Origin: an uncultured Clostridia bacterium
GTDB taxonomy: Bacteria; Bacillota; Clostridia; Oscillospirales; Ruminococcaceae
Length of the DNA stretch: 7,807 nt
Assembly: GCA_947072265.1 (NCBI GenBank)
Contig: CAMTHN010000026.1
Coordinates: forward strand, 1-7,807
Direction of reading: 5' to 3'
The notes beneath the pieces are model-generated. The model ran no database searches and was not told the DNA's origin. It worked only from the letters and a program-made list of their open reading frames with translations. Position numbers and translations under genes: made by a program. Below, one piece after another: positions 1-6,267 of this stretch; the first letter of the stretch is position 1, and every line of letters begins with the position of its first letter.

Positions 1-373
1 CTTTAGATTCTTCACCTATTTTAGATATATCTTTTGTTATTTCTTTTCTTTTTTCTTCTGTCAGTTGAGGAAAGACAAGCCTTATAACTTTACCATCATT
101 TGTAGGGTTTATTCCTATATCAGCTGCATGAATTGCTTTTTCTAGAATTCCTATACTAGATAAATCCCATGGTTGAATAGACAAAATTCTTGATTCAGTT
201 ATAGAAACTGCTGCCAGTTGATTAACTGGAGTTGGTGTTCCATAGTAATCAACTAAAATTTTATCTAAAATAGTTGGATTAGCCCTACCTGCTTTCATTC
301 CTGAATATATATTTTCTAAATTATTAATTATTTTTGCCATTTTTTCTTTACATATATTGAATTGATTTTCCAT
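1..373 (-). CDS. frr: Ribosome recycling factor, N-terminal two thirds (cut by window edge)
   Basis: Ribosome recycling factor (RRF) acts with EF-G in the cytoplasm to split post-termination ribosomes. The visible 124 residues begin MENQFNICKEKM. They carry the RRF signature GMKAGRANPTILDKILVDYY at about residues 25-44, followed by GTPTPVNQLAAVSI and later PWDLSSIGILEKAI. The last visible part (TEEKRKEITKDISKIGEESK) is the start of the second long helix of the three-helix domain I. The family is usually about 185 residues, so roughly 60 C-terminal residues lie left of base 1, including the conserved arginine-rich part of that helix. The ATG at 373 is one base downstream of the pyrH stop, and its ribosome binding site GGAGGAG (381-387, 7-nt spacing) lies inside the last pyrH codons. 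Translation of the two genes is therefore probably coupled. Identity is firm; only completeness is lacking. Confidence 0.96.
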   Translation of the reverse strand, partial: MENQFNICKEKMAKIINNLENIYSGMKAGRANPTILDKILVDYYGTPTPVNQLAAVSITESRILSIQPWDLSSIGILEKAIHAADIGINPTNDGKVIRLVFPQLTEEKRKEITKDISKIGEESK

Positions 374-374
374 A

Positions 375-1085
375 TTAAAACTCCTCCACTATCGTTCCAA
401 TTTTTTCTCCCATAACTGCTAATACAATATTATTCGAATCAGTTAAATCAAATACCAATATTGGAATATTATTATCTTTACACATAGAAGCTGCTGTACT
501 ATCCATAACCTCTAATCTTTTATTAAGAATTGTGGAAAAACTTACCCTATCATATTTAATTGCATCAGAATATTTATTAGGATCTTTATCATAAACACCA
601 TCAACCATAGTTGCTTTTAAAATTATTTCAGCTTCAATTTCTGCAGCTCTTAAAGATGATGCGGTATCTGTTGAAAAAAATGGATTTCCTGTTCCACAGC
701 CAAATATAACAACTCTTCCTTTTTCAAGATGTCTAACAGCTCTATTTCTTATATAAGGTTCCGCTACAGCTTGTATAGATAAAGCAGTTTGTACACGAAC
801 ATTTACACCTAATTCTTCTAATACATCCGCTACTGCTAATGCATTCATTGTTGTCCCTAACATACCTATATGATCAGCTCTTGTTCTATCCATTGCTCCA
901 CTGGATCTTCCTCGCCAGAAATTACCTCCACCAACAACGATAGCGATTTCAACTTTCATCTCAACAGCTTTTTTTATACTTTTACATATATCCATCATAA
1001 TATTATAGTCAAGACCAAACTTTTTCTCTCCCGCTAATGCCTCTCCGCTTAACTTCAATAATACTCTTTTATATTTCATAGACAT
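375..1085 (-). CDS. pyrH: UMP kinase (uridylate kinase)
   Basis: UMP kinase phosphorylates UMP to UDP with ATP in pyrimidine nucleotide synthesis. Bacterial PyrH is a hexameric amino-acid-kinase-fold enzyme, regulated in the family by GTP and UTP. From the chosen start the protein has 236 residues, normal for the family. Visible motifs are KLSGE at 11-15 (phosphate-binding loop), VVGGGNFWRG at 50-59, DHIGMLGTTMNALAVADVLE from 71 (UMP pocket), GTGNPFFSTDTASSLRAAEI near 132 (UMP and phosphate contacts), KATMVDGVYDKDPNK (ATP side) and VMDSTAASMCKDNNIPILVFDL. I chose the ATG at 1085 because AGGGAG (1094-1099) lies 8 nt upstream. A GTG at 1094 would add three residues but overlaps that site, and the ATG at 1079 is too far from it. 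The gene has its own promoter and is followed by frr after a single base. Confidence 0.97.
   Translation of the reverse strand: MSMKYKRVLLKLSGEALAGEKKFGLDYNIMMDICKSIKKAVEMKVEIAIVVGGGNFWRGRSSGAMDRTRADHIGMLGTTMNALAVADVLEELGVNVRVQTALSIQAVAEPYIRNRAVRHLEKGRVVIFGCGTGNPFFSTDTASSLRAAEIEAEIILKATMVDGVYDKDPNKYSDAIKYDRVSFSTILNKRLEVMDSTAASMCKDNNIPILVFDLTDSNNIVLAVMGEKIGTIVEEF
381..387 (-). promoter_or_regulatory. Ribosome binding site of frr, inside pyrH
   Basis: GGAGGAG on the minus strand, 7 nt before the frr ATG. It forms part of the last pyrH codons (Val-Glu-Glu-Phe-stop), so the ribosome finishing pyrH covers the frr initiation region. This placement fixes the frr start and implies translational coupling. 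Confidence 0.85.
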
Positions 1086-1116
1086 TATTTCCACTCCCTA
1101 AGCTCCATTTTAATCT

Positions 1117-1145
1117 ATTTTACAATAATTATTTTATTATGTAAA
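1117..1145 (-). promoter_or_regulatory. Sigma-A type promoter of pyrH-frr
   Basis: On the minus strand TTTACA (1140-1145) is followed after exactly 17 bases by TAAAAT (1117-1122). Each hexamer matches the vegetative consensus at 5 of 6 positions. The predicted start is near 1110, giving a leader of about 25 nt before the pyrH ATG at 1085. The promoter lies just downstream of the strong tsf terminator, so it is the likely source of pyrH and frr mRNA. It is inferred from sequence only. Confidence 0.75.
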
Positions 1146-1154
1146 GTATATGTT

Positions 1155-1197
1155 ATAAAAATAAAAAGGTAACTTTTAGTTACCTTTTTATTTTTAT
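1155..1197 (-). terminator. Intrinsic terminator after tsf (probably bidirectional)
   Basis: A perfect 20-bp inverted repeat (1155-1174 with 1178-1197) has a 3-base loop, and the GC-containing core is GGTAACT/AGTTACC. The outer part is A-tract against T-tract, so the minus-strand transcript ends in TTTTTATTTTT, a suitable U-rich tail. It starts within the tsf stop codon and therefore closes the rpsB-tsf unit. By symmetry it would also work on the plus strand, but no plus-strand gene is present to need it. Confidence 0.88.
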
Positions 1198-2105
1198 TAA
1201 ATCATACTAGCAACTTCATCCGCAAAGTTATCTTCTTTTTTTTCTAAACCTTCACCTTTTTCAAATCTTATAAATTCCTTTATTTTAATATTTCCAGAAA
1301 GTTTTTGACTAACATTTGTTGTATATTTTTCTATGGAAATATCCATATCTTTTATAAAAGGCTGATCTAATAAACAAATTTCTTTATAATATTTTGATAT
1401 TCTACCTTCAACCATTTTTTCAGCAATATTTTTAGGCTTACCTTCATTTAAAGCTTGTGCTAATAAAATATCTTTTTCTTTTTGTAAAACATCAGCAGGT
1501 ACGATACTTTTATCAACAAATTGTGGATATGATGCTGCAATTTGCATAGCTATATCTTTCCCATATTCTTTAATACCGTCTTGATTAGAAGATATGTCAG
1601 TTTCAAATTTAACTAAAACTCCTATTCTTCCTCCACCATGAATGTAAGAAGATAAACTTCCTTCAAGAATATTAAATCTTCTAATTTTAATATTCTCTCC
1701 AATAGTTAAAATTTTATCTCTAAGTATATCTTCTACACTATCTGATTTTCCAACTAGAGTTTGTTTCATAAGATCATCTATATTAGAAGGTTTTTTTTCT
1801 ATTATAGTATCTGCAACAAGTTCAACAAATTCAATAAATTCATTATTCTTAGAAACAAAATCTGTTTCTGAATTTATCTCTAATATTACACCTATATCAT
1901 TTGTTTTATTTAATTTTGAAATTACCAAACCTTCTGTAGCAATTCTACCAGCTTTTTTAGCGGCAGCTGCAAGACCTTTTTCACGTAAAATTTCAATTGA
2001 TTTATCCATATCTCCATCAGAGTCAACTAAGGCTCTTTTGCAGTCCATCATACCACAGCCAGTTCTTTCCCTTAATACTTTTACATCTTTTGCAGCAAAT
2101 GACAT
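1197..2105 (-). CDS. tsf: Translation elongation factor Ts
   Basis: EF-Ts is the cytoplasmic guanine nucleotide exchange factor that releases GDP from EF-Tu. The 302-residue protein is slightly longer than typical EF-Ts (about 280-295). The N-terminal UBA-like domain (about 1-50) has the hallmark VKVLRERTGCGMMDCKRAL. The core has the EF-Tu-contacting TDFV at 81-84, then GGGRIGVLVKFETD near 157-170, AMQIAASYPQFV near 186-197, and GKPKNIAEKMVEGRISKYYK near 222-241. The C-terminal FEKGEGLEKKEDNFADEVASMI is also typical. The ATG at 2105 has a strong GGAGGT site (2112-2117) 6 nt upstream. It follows rpsB by 37 bases with no terminator of convincing strength between them, so the two are co-transcribed, and it ends directly in a strong hairpin. 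Confidence 0.98.
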   Translation of the reverse strand: MSFAAKDVKVLRERTGCGMMDCKRALVDSDGDMDKSIEILREKGLAAAAKKAGRIATEGLVISKLNKTNDIGVILEINSETDFVSKNNEFIEFVELVADTIIEKKPSNIDDLMKQTLVGKSDSVEDILRDKILTIGENIKIRRFNILEGSLSSYIHGGGRIGVLVKFETDISSNQDGIKEYGKDIAMQIAASYPQFVDKSIVPADVLQKEKDILLAQALNEGKPKNIAEKMVEGRISKYYKEICLLDQPFIKDMDISIEKYTTNVSQKLSGNIKIKEFIRFEKGEGLEKKEDNFADEVASMI

Positions 2106-2117
2106 AAATTTACCTCC

Positions 2118-2141
2118 AATTTAATATTTTACAATTAAATT
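2118..2141 (-). other. Small AT-only inverted repeat between rpsB and tsf
   Basis: An 8-bp perfect inverted repeat (2118-2125 with 2134-2141) with an 8-base spacer lies in the 37-base gap between the rpsB stop and the tsf ribosome binding site. It is made only of A and T and has no following U-run, so it is not a terminator. It could be a weak RNA hairpin influencing processing or relative S2/EF-Ts expression, or chance in AT-rich DNA. Confidence 0.3.
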
Positions 2142-2142
2142 A

Positions 2143-2898
2143 TTATTTAATTTCATTATTAGAAATTTCTAGTTCAGATTCTATTTTTTGTTCTGTTTCT
2201 ACTTCTTCATCAGATAGACCTTGTCTTGCCTCTAGAACAGCACTGGCCATGGCAGCAGAAATCAATTTTACAGCACGTATAGCATCATCATTTCCAGGAA
2301 TAATATAATCAATTTCATCAGGGTCACAGTTTGTATCAACAATAGCTACTACTGGAATTCCTAATTTTCGTGCTTCAGATACAGCAATTTTTTCTTTTCT
2401 AGGATCAACAATAAATAAAGCTCCTGGAAGCTTTTTCATATTTTTAATTCCACCAAGAAATTTTTCAAGTCTTTCAATTTCAAGGTTTAATTTTATTACT
2501 TCTTTTTTTGGTAGAAGATCAAATATATTTTCTTCTTCCATCTTTCTTAATTGAGCTAATCTATCAATTCTTCTACTTATAGTTTTATAGTTAGTCATCA
2601 TTCCGCCTAACCATCTAGCATTTACATAATGCATTCCACAACGTAGAGCTTCTTGTTTTATAGAATCTCCAGCTTGTTTTTTTGTTCCTACAAATAAAAT
2701 ATCTCTTCCTTCAGCAGCTGTTTGGAAAACAAATTTATATGCCTCTTCTAATTTTCTAACTGTTTTTTGCAAATCTATAATATATATTCCGTTACGTTCT
2801 GTAAATATATATTCTGCCATTTTTGGATTCCATCTTCTTGTTTGATGTCCAAAATGAACCCCTGCTTCAAGTAATTGTTTCATAGATACAACGCCCAT
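2143..2898 (-). CDS. rpsB: 30S ribosomal protein S2
   Basis: S2 is an essential protein of the small ribosomal subunit, sitting between head and body near the mRNA exit side. The 251-residue product is of normal length. It opens with MGVVSMKQLLEAGVHFGHQT, followed by RRWNPKMAEYIFTERNGIYI, all canonical. Further S2 blocks are ILFVGTKKQA (67-76), NARWLGGMMTNYKTI (93-107), ALFIVDPRKEKIAV (160-173) and PVVAIVDTNCDPDEIDY (182-198). A coiled-coil-like helical hairpin occupies about 105-155. The tail after 228 is acidic and poorly conserved. The ATG at 2898 has GGAGGA (2905-2910) 6 nt upstream. It is the first gene of an rpsB-tsf unit with a promoter at about 3004-3032 and a leader of about 100 nt. 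Confidence 0.98.
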   Translation of the reverse strand: MGVVSMKQLLEAGVHFGHQTRRWNPKMAEYIFTERNGIYIIDLQKTVRKLEEAYKFVFQTAAEGRDILFVGTKKQAGDSIKQEALRCGMHYVNARWLGGMMTNYKTISRRIDRLAQLRKMEEENIFDLLPKKEVIKLNLEIERLEKFLGGIKNMKKLPGALFIVDPRKEKIAVSEARKLGIPVVAIVDTNCDPDEIDYIIPGNDDAIRAVKLISAAMASAVLEARQGLSDEEVETEQKIESELEISNNEIK

Positions 2899-2997
2899 AT
2901 AAAATCCTCCTAATTGGTTTTTTCCACGGAATGTTGTATAAAGCTAAAAACTAATAAAAATAATTAGACCAAATAGCAACAACAAACCTGCGTATTT
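2899..2997 (-). promoter_or_regulatory. Untranslated leader of rpsB with possible alternative pairings
   Basis: Starting from the predicted promoter, the rpsB mRNA has about 100 nt before its ATG, longer than the 25-55 nt leaders of pyrH and secD here. Two pairings share one segment. A local hairpin joins 2951-2955 with 2963-2967 (5 bp, 7-base loop). A long-range pairing joins 2910-2915 with 2962-2967 (6 bp) and touches the first G of the ribosome binding site. A separate 5-bp match joins 2914-2918 with 2968-2972. Such short AT-rich pairings may be chance. I do not recognise a described r-protein leader motif, and none is known to me for S2 in Firmicutes. Confidence 0.35.
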
Positions 2998-3003
2998 TTT
3001 ATA

Positions 3004-3032
3004 ATTATATCATAAAAAAAAGAAGAAGGCAA
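3004..3032 (-). promoter_or_regulatory. Extended -10 promoter of rpsB-tsf, overlapping the secF terminator
   Basis: On the minus strand a perfect TATAAT (3004-3009) is preceded by TG one base away (TGATATAAT), an extended -10 element. A fair -35, TTGCCT (3027-3032), lies 17 bases upstream and matches TTGACA at 4 of 6 positions. The predicted start is near 2997. The -35 lies in the loop and inner stem of the secF terminator, and the -10 lies just beyond its U-tract, so terminator and promoter share DNA. Confidence 0.72.
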
Positions 3033-3055
3033 TATTTTTAACCTTCTTCTTTTTT
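3016..3055 (-). terminator. Intrinsic terminator after secF
   Basis: A 14-bp stem (3016-3029 with 3042-3055) has GAAGAAGG/CCTTCTTC at its core and a 12-base loop. The minus-strand copy continues into an unbroken run of Ts. It begins 4 bases after the secF stop codon. The A/T-rich outer stem makes it potentially active in both directions. It ends the secD-secF transcription unit. Confidence 0.88.
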
Positions 3056-3059
3056 ATTT

Positions 3060-4025
3060 TTATAAATTTGATATTTTTTTTGTTTTTTTCTTTACTCTTT
3101 TACTTTTTGAAGTTTTACTATTTCTCTCTTGCCATAAAACCCATAATGGACCTGCTATAAATATTGTAGAATAAACCCCAGAAATCATCCCTATTATTAT
3201 TGGAAAAGCAAATGAATTTATAGAATTTAATCCATAGATAGTTGCAAATATAGAAACTATCAACATAGCTACAACCGTCGTTAAAGTAGTAGTAATTGAT
3301 CTTCTTAGAGATTGGTTTATACTTAAATTAACCAAATCTTTGCTATTTAATTTTCCACCAAATAATTTTTTATTTTCTCTAATTCTATCATATATTACTA
3401 TTGTATCATTTATTGAATAGCCTAATATAGTAAGTAATACGGCTATAAAATTATCATTTATGGATATTTTAAATATTACAAACACTCCAAAAACTATTAT
3501 TAAATCATGCATTAAAGCTATAACTGCAACTACTCCAGCAGACCAACCACTTATCTTTTTAAATCTAAAAGATATATACATAATCATAATAATTGCAGCA
3601 AACATTACAGCAACAATAGATTTTAGAAAAAATTCTTTACCTATGTCCGCTCTAACATTATCTGAATTTATTAATTCTATTTTATTTGCTTCAAAATCTT
3701 TATCAAGTCGAGAATTTAATGAGTTCTGTAATTCATTACTTATACCATTTTTAGAAGCCAGTGATATAATGATACTTTTTGTATTTGTTAGTATATTTTC
3801 TGTTTGTCTAACCGTAAATTCTTGATTTACAGATTCTTTTACGGCAGTTTTAAAGTTTTCTAAATCTATATCGCCTTCATACGAGTATGTTGATATAGAT
3901 CCGCCAGTAAATTTTATATCTAAATTAACCCCAAATATAATTGATGAAATTATTGTAATTAATATTAAAATAATGGATATGGTGAAAAATATATTTTTTT
4001 TGCCTATGAAATCGATTTTTTTCAT
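3060..4025 (-). CDS. secF: Protein translocase subunit SecF
   Basis: SecF pairs with SecD in the cytoplasmic membrane as an accessory complex of SecYEG. It uses the proton gradient to help pull exported proteins across. The 321-residue protein is normal for a separate SecF. Membrane segment 1 is at about 12-32, followed by the SecF signature GVNLDIKFTGG (32-42). A periplasm-equivalent domain spans about 45-130. Five membrane segments follow from about 134 to 298, containing HDLIIVFGVF (173-182) and the hallmark LGYSINDTIVIYDRIREN (201-218), whose aspartates belong to the proton-relay region known from the family. The C-terminal tail after 300 is strongly basic (Lys/Arg-rich), as expected for a cytosolic end. 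The ATG at 4025 shares its A with the secD stop (TAATG), and GGAGG at 4035-4039 lies 9 nt upstream inside secD, so synthesis is coupled. Confidence 0.97.
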   Translation of the reverse strand: MKKIDFIGKKNIFFTISIILILITIISSIIFGVNLDIKFTGGSISTYSYEGDIDLENFKTAVKESVNQEFTVRQTENILTNTKSIIISLASKNGISNELQNSLNSRLDKDFEANKIELINSDNVRADIGKEFFLKSIVAVMFAAIIMIMYISFRFKKISGWSAGVVAVIALMHDLIIVFGVFVIFKISINDNFIAVLLTILGYSINDTIVIYDRIRENKKLFGGKLNSKDLVNLSINQSLRRSITTTLTTVVAMLIVSIFATIYGLNSINSFAFPIIIGMISGVYSTIFIAGPLWVLWQERNSKTSKSKRVKKKTKKISNL

Positions 4026-5422
4026 TATATTTTTCCTCCATATAATTTTGGATTTCTAAACAATTTAAATTTAGATATTGATTTTAACATAAATTTCGAA
4101 GCAGTTAAACCAAATATAAAGTTTAATATTACACTAATTAGTAGAGTATATCCAAATGAATATATAGATCCAGCTGTTGATGGACCAAATAAGAAGAATA
4201 TTGGTTCAAATATCTTTGATAAGAAAGAATTAGGTGGTCCAAATGATCCCATAAGAATTACAGCTACTATAATTACAGTTATATTACCATCAAAAACAGC
4301 TGTAAATCCTCTTTTAAATCCAGATGAAATTGCTCCATCAATTGTTTTTCCAGAGTTTATTTCTTCTGTAATTCTTTCAGATGTTATTATATTTGCATCA
4401 ACACCAATACCAATACCAAGAATTATACCAGCTATACCTGGCAATGTAAGTGTAAAACTTGGAAATATTATAAAAAATCCAGATATTGCAGCAAGTGTTC
4501 CTCCAACTTGTCCTAATAAAGATATAGAAGAAACAAATCCAGGTAATCTATAAATTATAATCATAAATATACATATTAATATAAACGCAATCATTCCAGA
4601 TAAACCCATGATATCTCTAGCTTTTGTACCTAAAGTTGGTGATATAGTGCTAAAATTATCAGCTTTAAGTTTAAACGGTAAAGATCCTGAATTTATTTTA
4701 TCAGATAATGATTTTGCTTCTTCTGGTGTAAATGACCCTTCTATAATTGCTTTTCCATCTGATATATGAGCATTAACAGTTGGAGCAGAAATAATATTAT
4801 TATCTAACCAGATAGATATTTTACCTGAATTTTCAGAAAGTTTTTTGGTTGCTTCAGAAAATTTTTCTTTACCCTTTTCATTTAAAGTTAAAGAAACGAC
4901 AGGCTTTTGATTTTCTGTACTTATATTTGGACTAGAGTTTTCTATATCAGCACCCGTTAGTATAATATTGTCTTTTGTAACACCAATAGGTTCACCGCTA
5001 TCATCTCTTTCGTCACTTTCTCTAAATGTAAGTTCTGCAGTAGCTGACAATTCAGAAATTGCTTCTTCTGGATTGAAATTTTCTTCATTTGCCTTCCAAG
5101 GAAATCTAACAATAATTCTTTTTCTTTGATTATCTGTATAAACCTCATAGTCTGTTATATTTTGTGAAATCAATCTAACTTTTATAATAGACTCAGCAGC
5201 AGCAATATGCTCGTCTGTTATATCTTCCGTTTCTTCATCTGGAATAAAAGTAACATCCACACCACCTCTAATATCAATACCAAATCGTATATCCCCTACT
5301 CCTTTTACATAGATATTTTCCCTATCACCATATAAGGTTTTAAAACCAAATATAGATAAAAAGGAAAATAAAACTATAAGAATAGAGATAAAAAAGAATA
5401 CTGGTTTTCCAATACGTTTCAT
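4025..5422 (-). CDS. secD: Protein translocase subunit SecD
   Basis: SecD forms the SecDF complex that drives late, proton-powered steps of Sec export. The product has 465 residues, or 466 if the preceding ATG at 5425 is used. I prefer 5422 because GGAGG (5430-5434) then has 7-nt rather than 4-nt spacing. Numbering from 5425: membrane segment 1 at about 9-27, the SecD motif RFGIDIRGGVDVTF at 47-60, the large extracytoplasmic P1 domain to about 265, then five membrane segments. These include LGIGIGVDANIITSERITEE (336-355; D343 is the expected proton-relay aspartate) and GFKRGFTAVFDGNITVIIVA (369-388). Between about 396 and 422 there is a longer loop (GPPNSFLSKIFEPIFFLFGP, then STAGSIYS) where many SecD proteins have only a short GTGPIKGF-like link. 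A consensus promoter lies upstream, and secF follows with a 1-base overlap. Confidence 0.97.
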   Translation of the reverse strand: MKRIGKPVFFFISILIVLFSFLSIFGFKTLYGDRENIYVKGVGDIRFGIDIRGGVDVTFIPDEETEDITDEHIAAAESIIKVRLISQNITDYEVYTDNQRKRIIVRFPWKANEENFNPEEAISELSATAELTFRESDERDDSGEPIGVTKDNIILTGADIENSSPNISTENQKPVVSLTLNEKGKEKFSEATKKLSENSGKISIWLDNNIISAPTVNAHISDGKAIIEGSFTPEEAKSLSDKINSGSLPFKLKADNFSTISPTLGTKARDIMGLSGMIAFILICIFMIIIYRLPGFVSSISLLGQVGGTLAAISGFFIIFPSFTLTLPGIAGIILGIGIGVDANIITSERITEEINSGKTIDGAISSGFKRGFTAVFDGNITVIIVAVILMGSFGPPNSFLSKIFEPIFFLFGPSTAGSIYSFGYTLLISVILNFIFGLTASKFMLKSISKFKLFRNPKLYGGKI

Positions 5423-5485
5423 CATCTAGCCTCCAATATTTGTCCCAATCAAAAATATACATAATTTCTGATTTTAATGCCCTTA

Positions 5486-5514
5486 ATTATATTATAGGAT
5501 AATTAAAATGTCAA
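5486..5514 (-). promoter_or_regulatory. Full-consensus sigma-A promoter of secD-secF
   Basis: On the minus strand TTGACA (5509-5514) is followed by exactly 17 bases and TATAAT (5486-5491), matching the vegetative consensus at all 12 positions. The predicted start is near 5479, which gives a leader of about 55 nt to the secD ATG. A second TATAAT-like register begins five bases upstream but has only a 12-base spacer. This strongly suggests secDF is transcribed independently of the yunB-like gene. Confidence 0.85.
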
Positions 5515-5523
5515 CTATTGTAC

Positions 5524-5552
5524 AATTATTATAAATATATTTTATAATAATT
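5524..5552 (-). other. AT-only hairpin after the yunB-like gene
   Basis: A perfect 12-bp inverted repeat (5524-5535 with 5541-5552) with a 5-base loop begins at the stop codon of the yunB-like gene. It contains no G or C and is followed by GTACAATAG rather than a U-run, so it does not meet the usual terminator pattern. It may be a weak terminator or an mRNA 3'-end stabiliser. If it is inactive, yunB transcripts would run into secDF. Confidence 0.4.
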
Positions 5553-6256
5553 TAATTTGAATAGTCATTTATAATATCTTCTATCTCTTTCTCGGATGTT
5601 ATAACCTCTGTAAATGAATCAGGAACATTTCCAACTATTATAGTATCTGATAAAATAAAATTCGAAGGAACGATAACTCTAGTGGTATGCCAAGGAATTA
5701 TCACACTTATATTAACCTCTATATTTAAGCTTATTTTATGATTAGTTTGGTTAATACCTGTAGACTTAAATTCACTTGTAATATTTGTTGAAACATTTCC
5801 ATTTGGAACAATAATAAAATCAATTTCCGGACCTCTTCCAGAAAATATATGAGATCCTAATAATGTACCTAACCTTATTTTTATTTTATGATTTTTAATC
5901 TCTAGTATATTTTCTACAATTGCATATGATATTCTAGATTGTATTCTATATATACCTATATTATCTATATTTACACCTATTATATTTCCATTTATATCTT
6001 TTGAAAAATTAACTAGATCTATAGAATCGTATTCACTTTTATTTATTTCGTTAAATACTGCTTGATTAATTGATTTAACTGCTAAAAGTTTTCCATGATA
6101 TTCCGACATATTTTTTATGATAGGTCTAAAATTTATATCTAATAAGACTAATATTATTAAATTTATTAATAAAAAAAATATTATTCTATAAATTATTAAA
6201 TTTTTTTTATGTTTTTTATTTTTATAAAAAGCATCATCAGTAATTTTTAAAGAAAT
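5552..6256 (-). CDS. yunB: YunB-family sporulation protein, probable ATT start
   Basis: This resembles YunB of Bacillus subtilis, a mother-cell sporulation protein of unknown biochemical activity whose loss is reported to impair spore formation. From ATT at 6256 the product has 234 residues (YunB about 250). It has a basic stretch (YKNKKHKKN, 11-19), one membrane segment at about 20-40, a short RPIIKN link, then an extracytoplasmic domain. Conserved blocks are GTLLGSHIFSGRGPEIDFII (130-149), SEFKSTGINQT (161-171) and IVGNVPDSF (207-215). The first in-frame ATG (6109, residue 50) has no ribosome binding site and would remove the membrane anchor. No ATG, GTG or TTG occurs in frame between the upstream stop (6281-6283) and 6109. 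GAGGTG at 6262-6267 is 5 nt before the ATT, so I infer ATT initiation. A sequencing error is the main alternative. Family assignment is strong; the start is moderately sure. Confidence 0.8.
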   Translation of the reverse strand: MSLKITDDAFYKNKKHKKNLIIYRIIFFLLINLIILVLLDINFRPIIKNMSEYHGKLLAVKSINQAVFNEINKSEYDSIDLVNFSKDINGNIIGVNIDNIGIYRIQSRISYAIVENILEIKNHKIKIRLGTLLGSHIFSGRGPEIDFIIVPNGNVSTNITSEFKSTGINQTNHKISLNIEVNISVIIPWHTTRVIVPSNFILSDTIIVGNVPDSFTEVITSEKEIEDIINDYSN

Positions 6257-6261
6257 ATTAT

Positions 6262-6267
6262 CACCTC
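6262..6267 (-). promoter_or_regulatory. Ribosome binding site deciding the ATT start of the yunB-like gene
   Basis: GAGGTG, within the wider AGAGGTGAT, is complementary to the 3' end of 16S rRNA. It lies 5 nt before ATT at 6254-6256, which opens the frame encoding the expected membrane anchor. The overlapping GTG (6261-6263) runs in another frame and hits a stop after five codons. The nearby ATGATG (6236-6231 on this strand) opens only a short out-of-frame peptide of about 13 codons. Confidence 0.65.

Noticed and set aside
1086..1094. GTG at 1094 as the pyrH start.
   Set aside because: The GTG overlaps the AGGGAG ribosome binding site itself; the ATG at 1085 has ideal 8-nt spacing and gives the usual UMP kinase length.
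1094..1200. Regulatory attenuator or riboswitch upstream of pyrH.
   Set aside because: The hairpin precedes the pyrH promoter and so is not in the pyrH transcript; it is simply the tsf terminator.
3460..3825. A 121-codon open frame on the plus strand, hydrophobic in part.
   Set aside because: It lies wholly antisense to secF, has no ribosome binding site or family resemblance, and its hydrophobicity mirrors the complementary membrane-segment codons of secF.
4957..5148. A 63-codon minus-strand frame inside secD.
   Set aside because: It overlaps the P1-domain coding sequence in another frame, and its composition is that of a shifted AT-rich reading frame.
6196..6236. ATGATG upstream of the yunB-like gene as its start.
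   Set aside because: It is out of frame with the YunB sequence and reaches a stop after about 13 codons. It would matter only if a frameshift or sequencing indel were shown.
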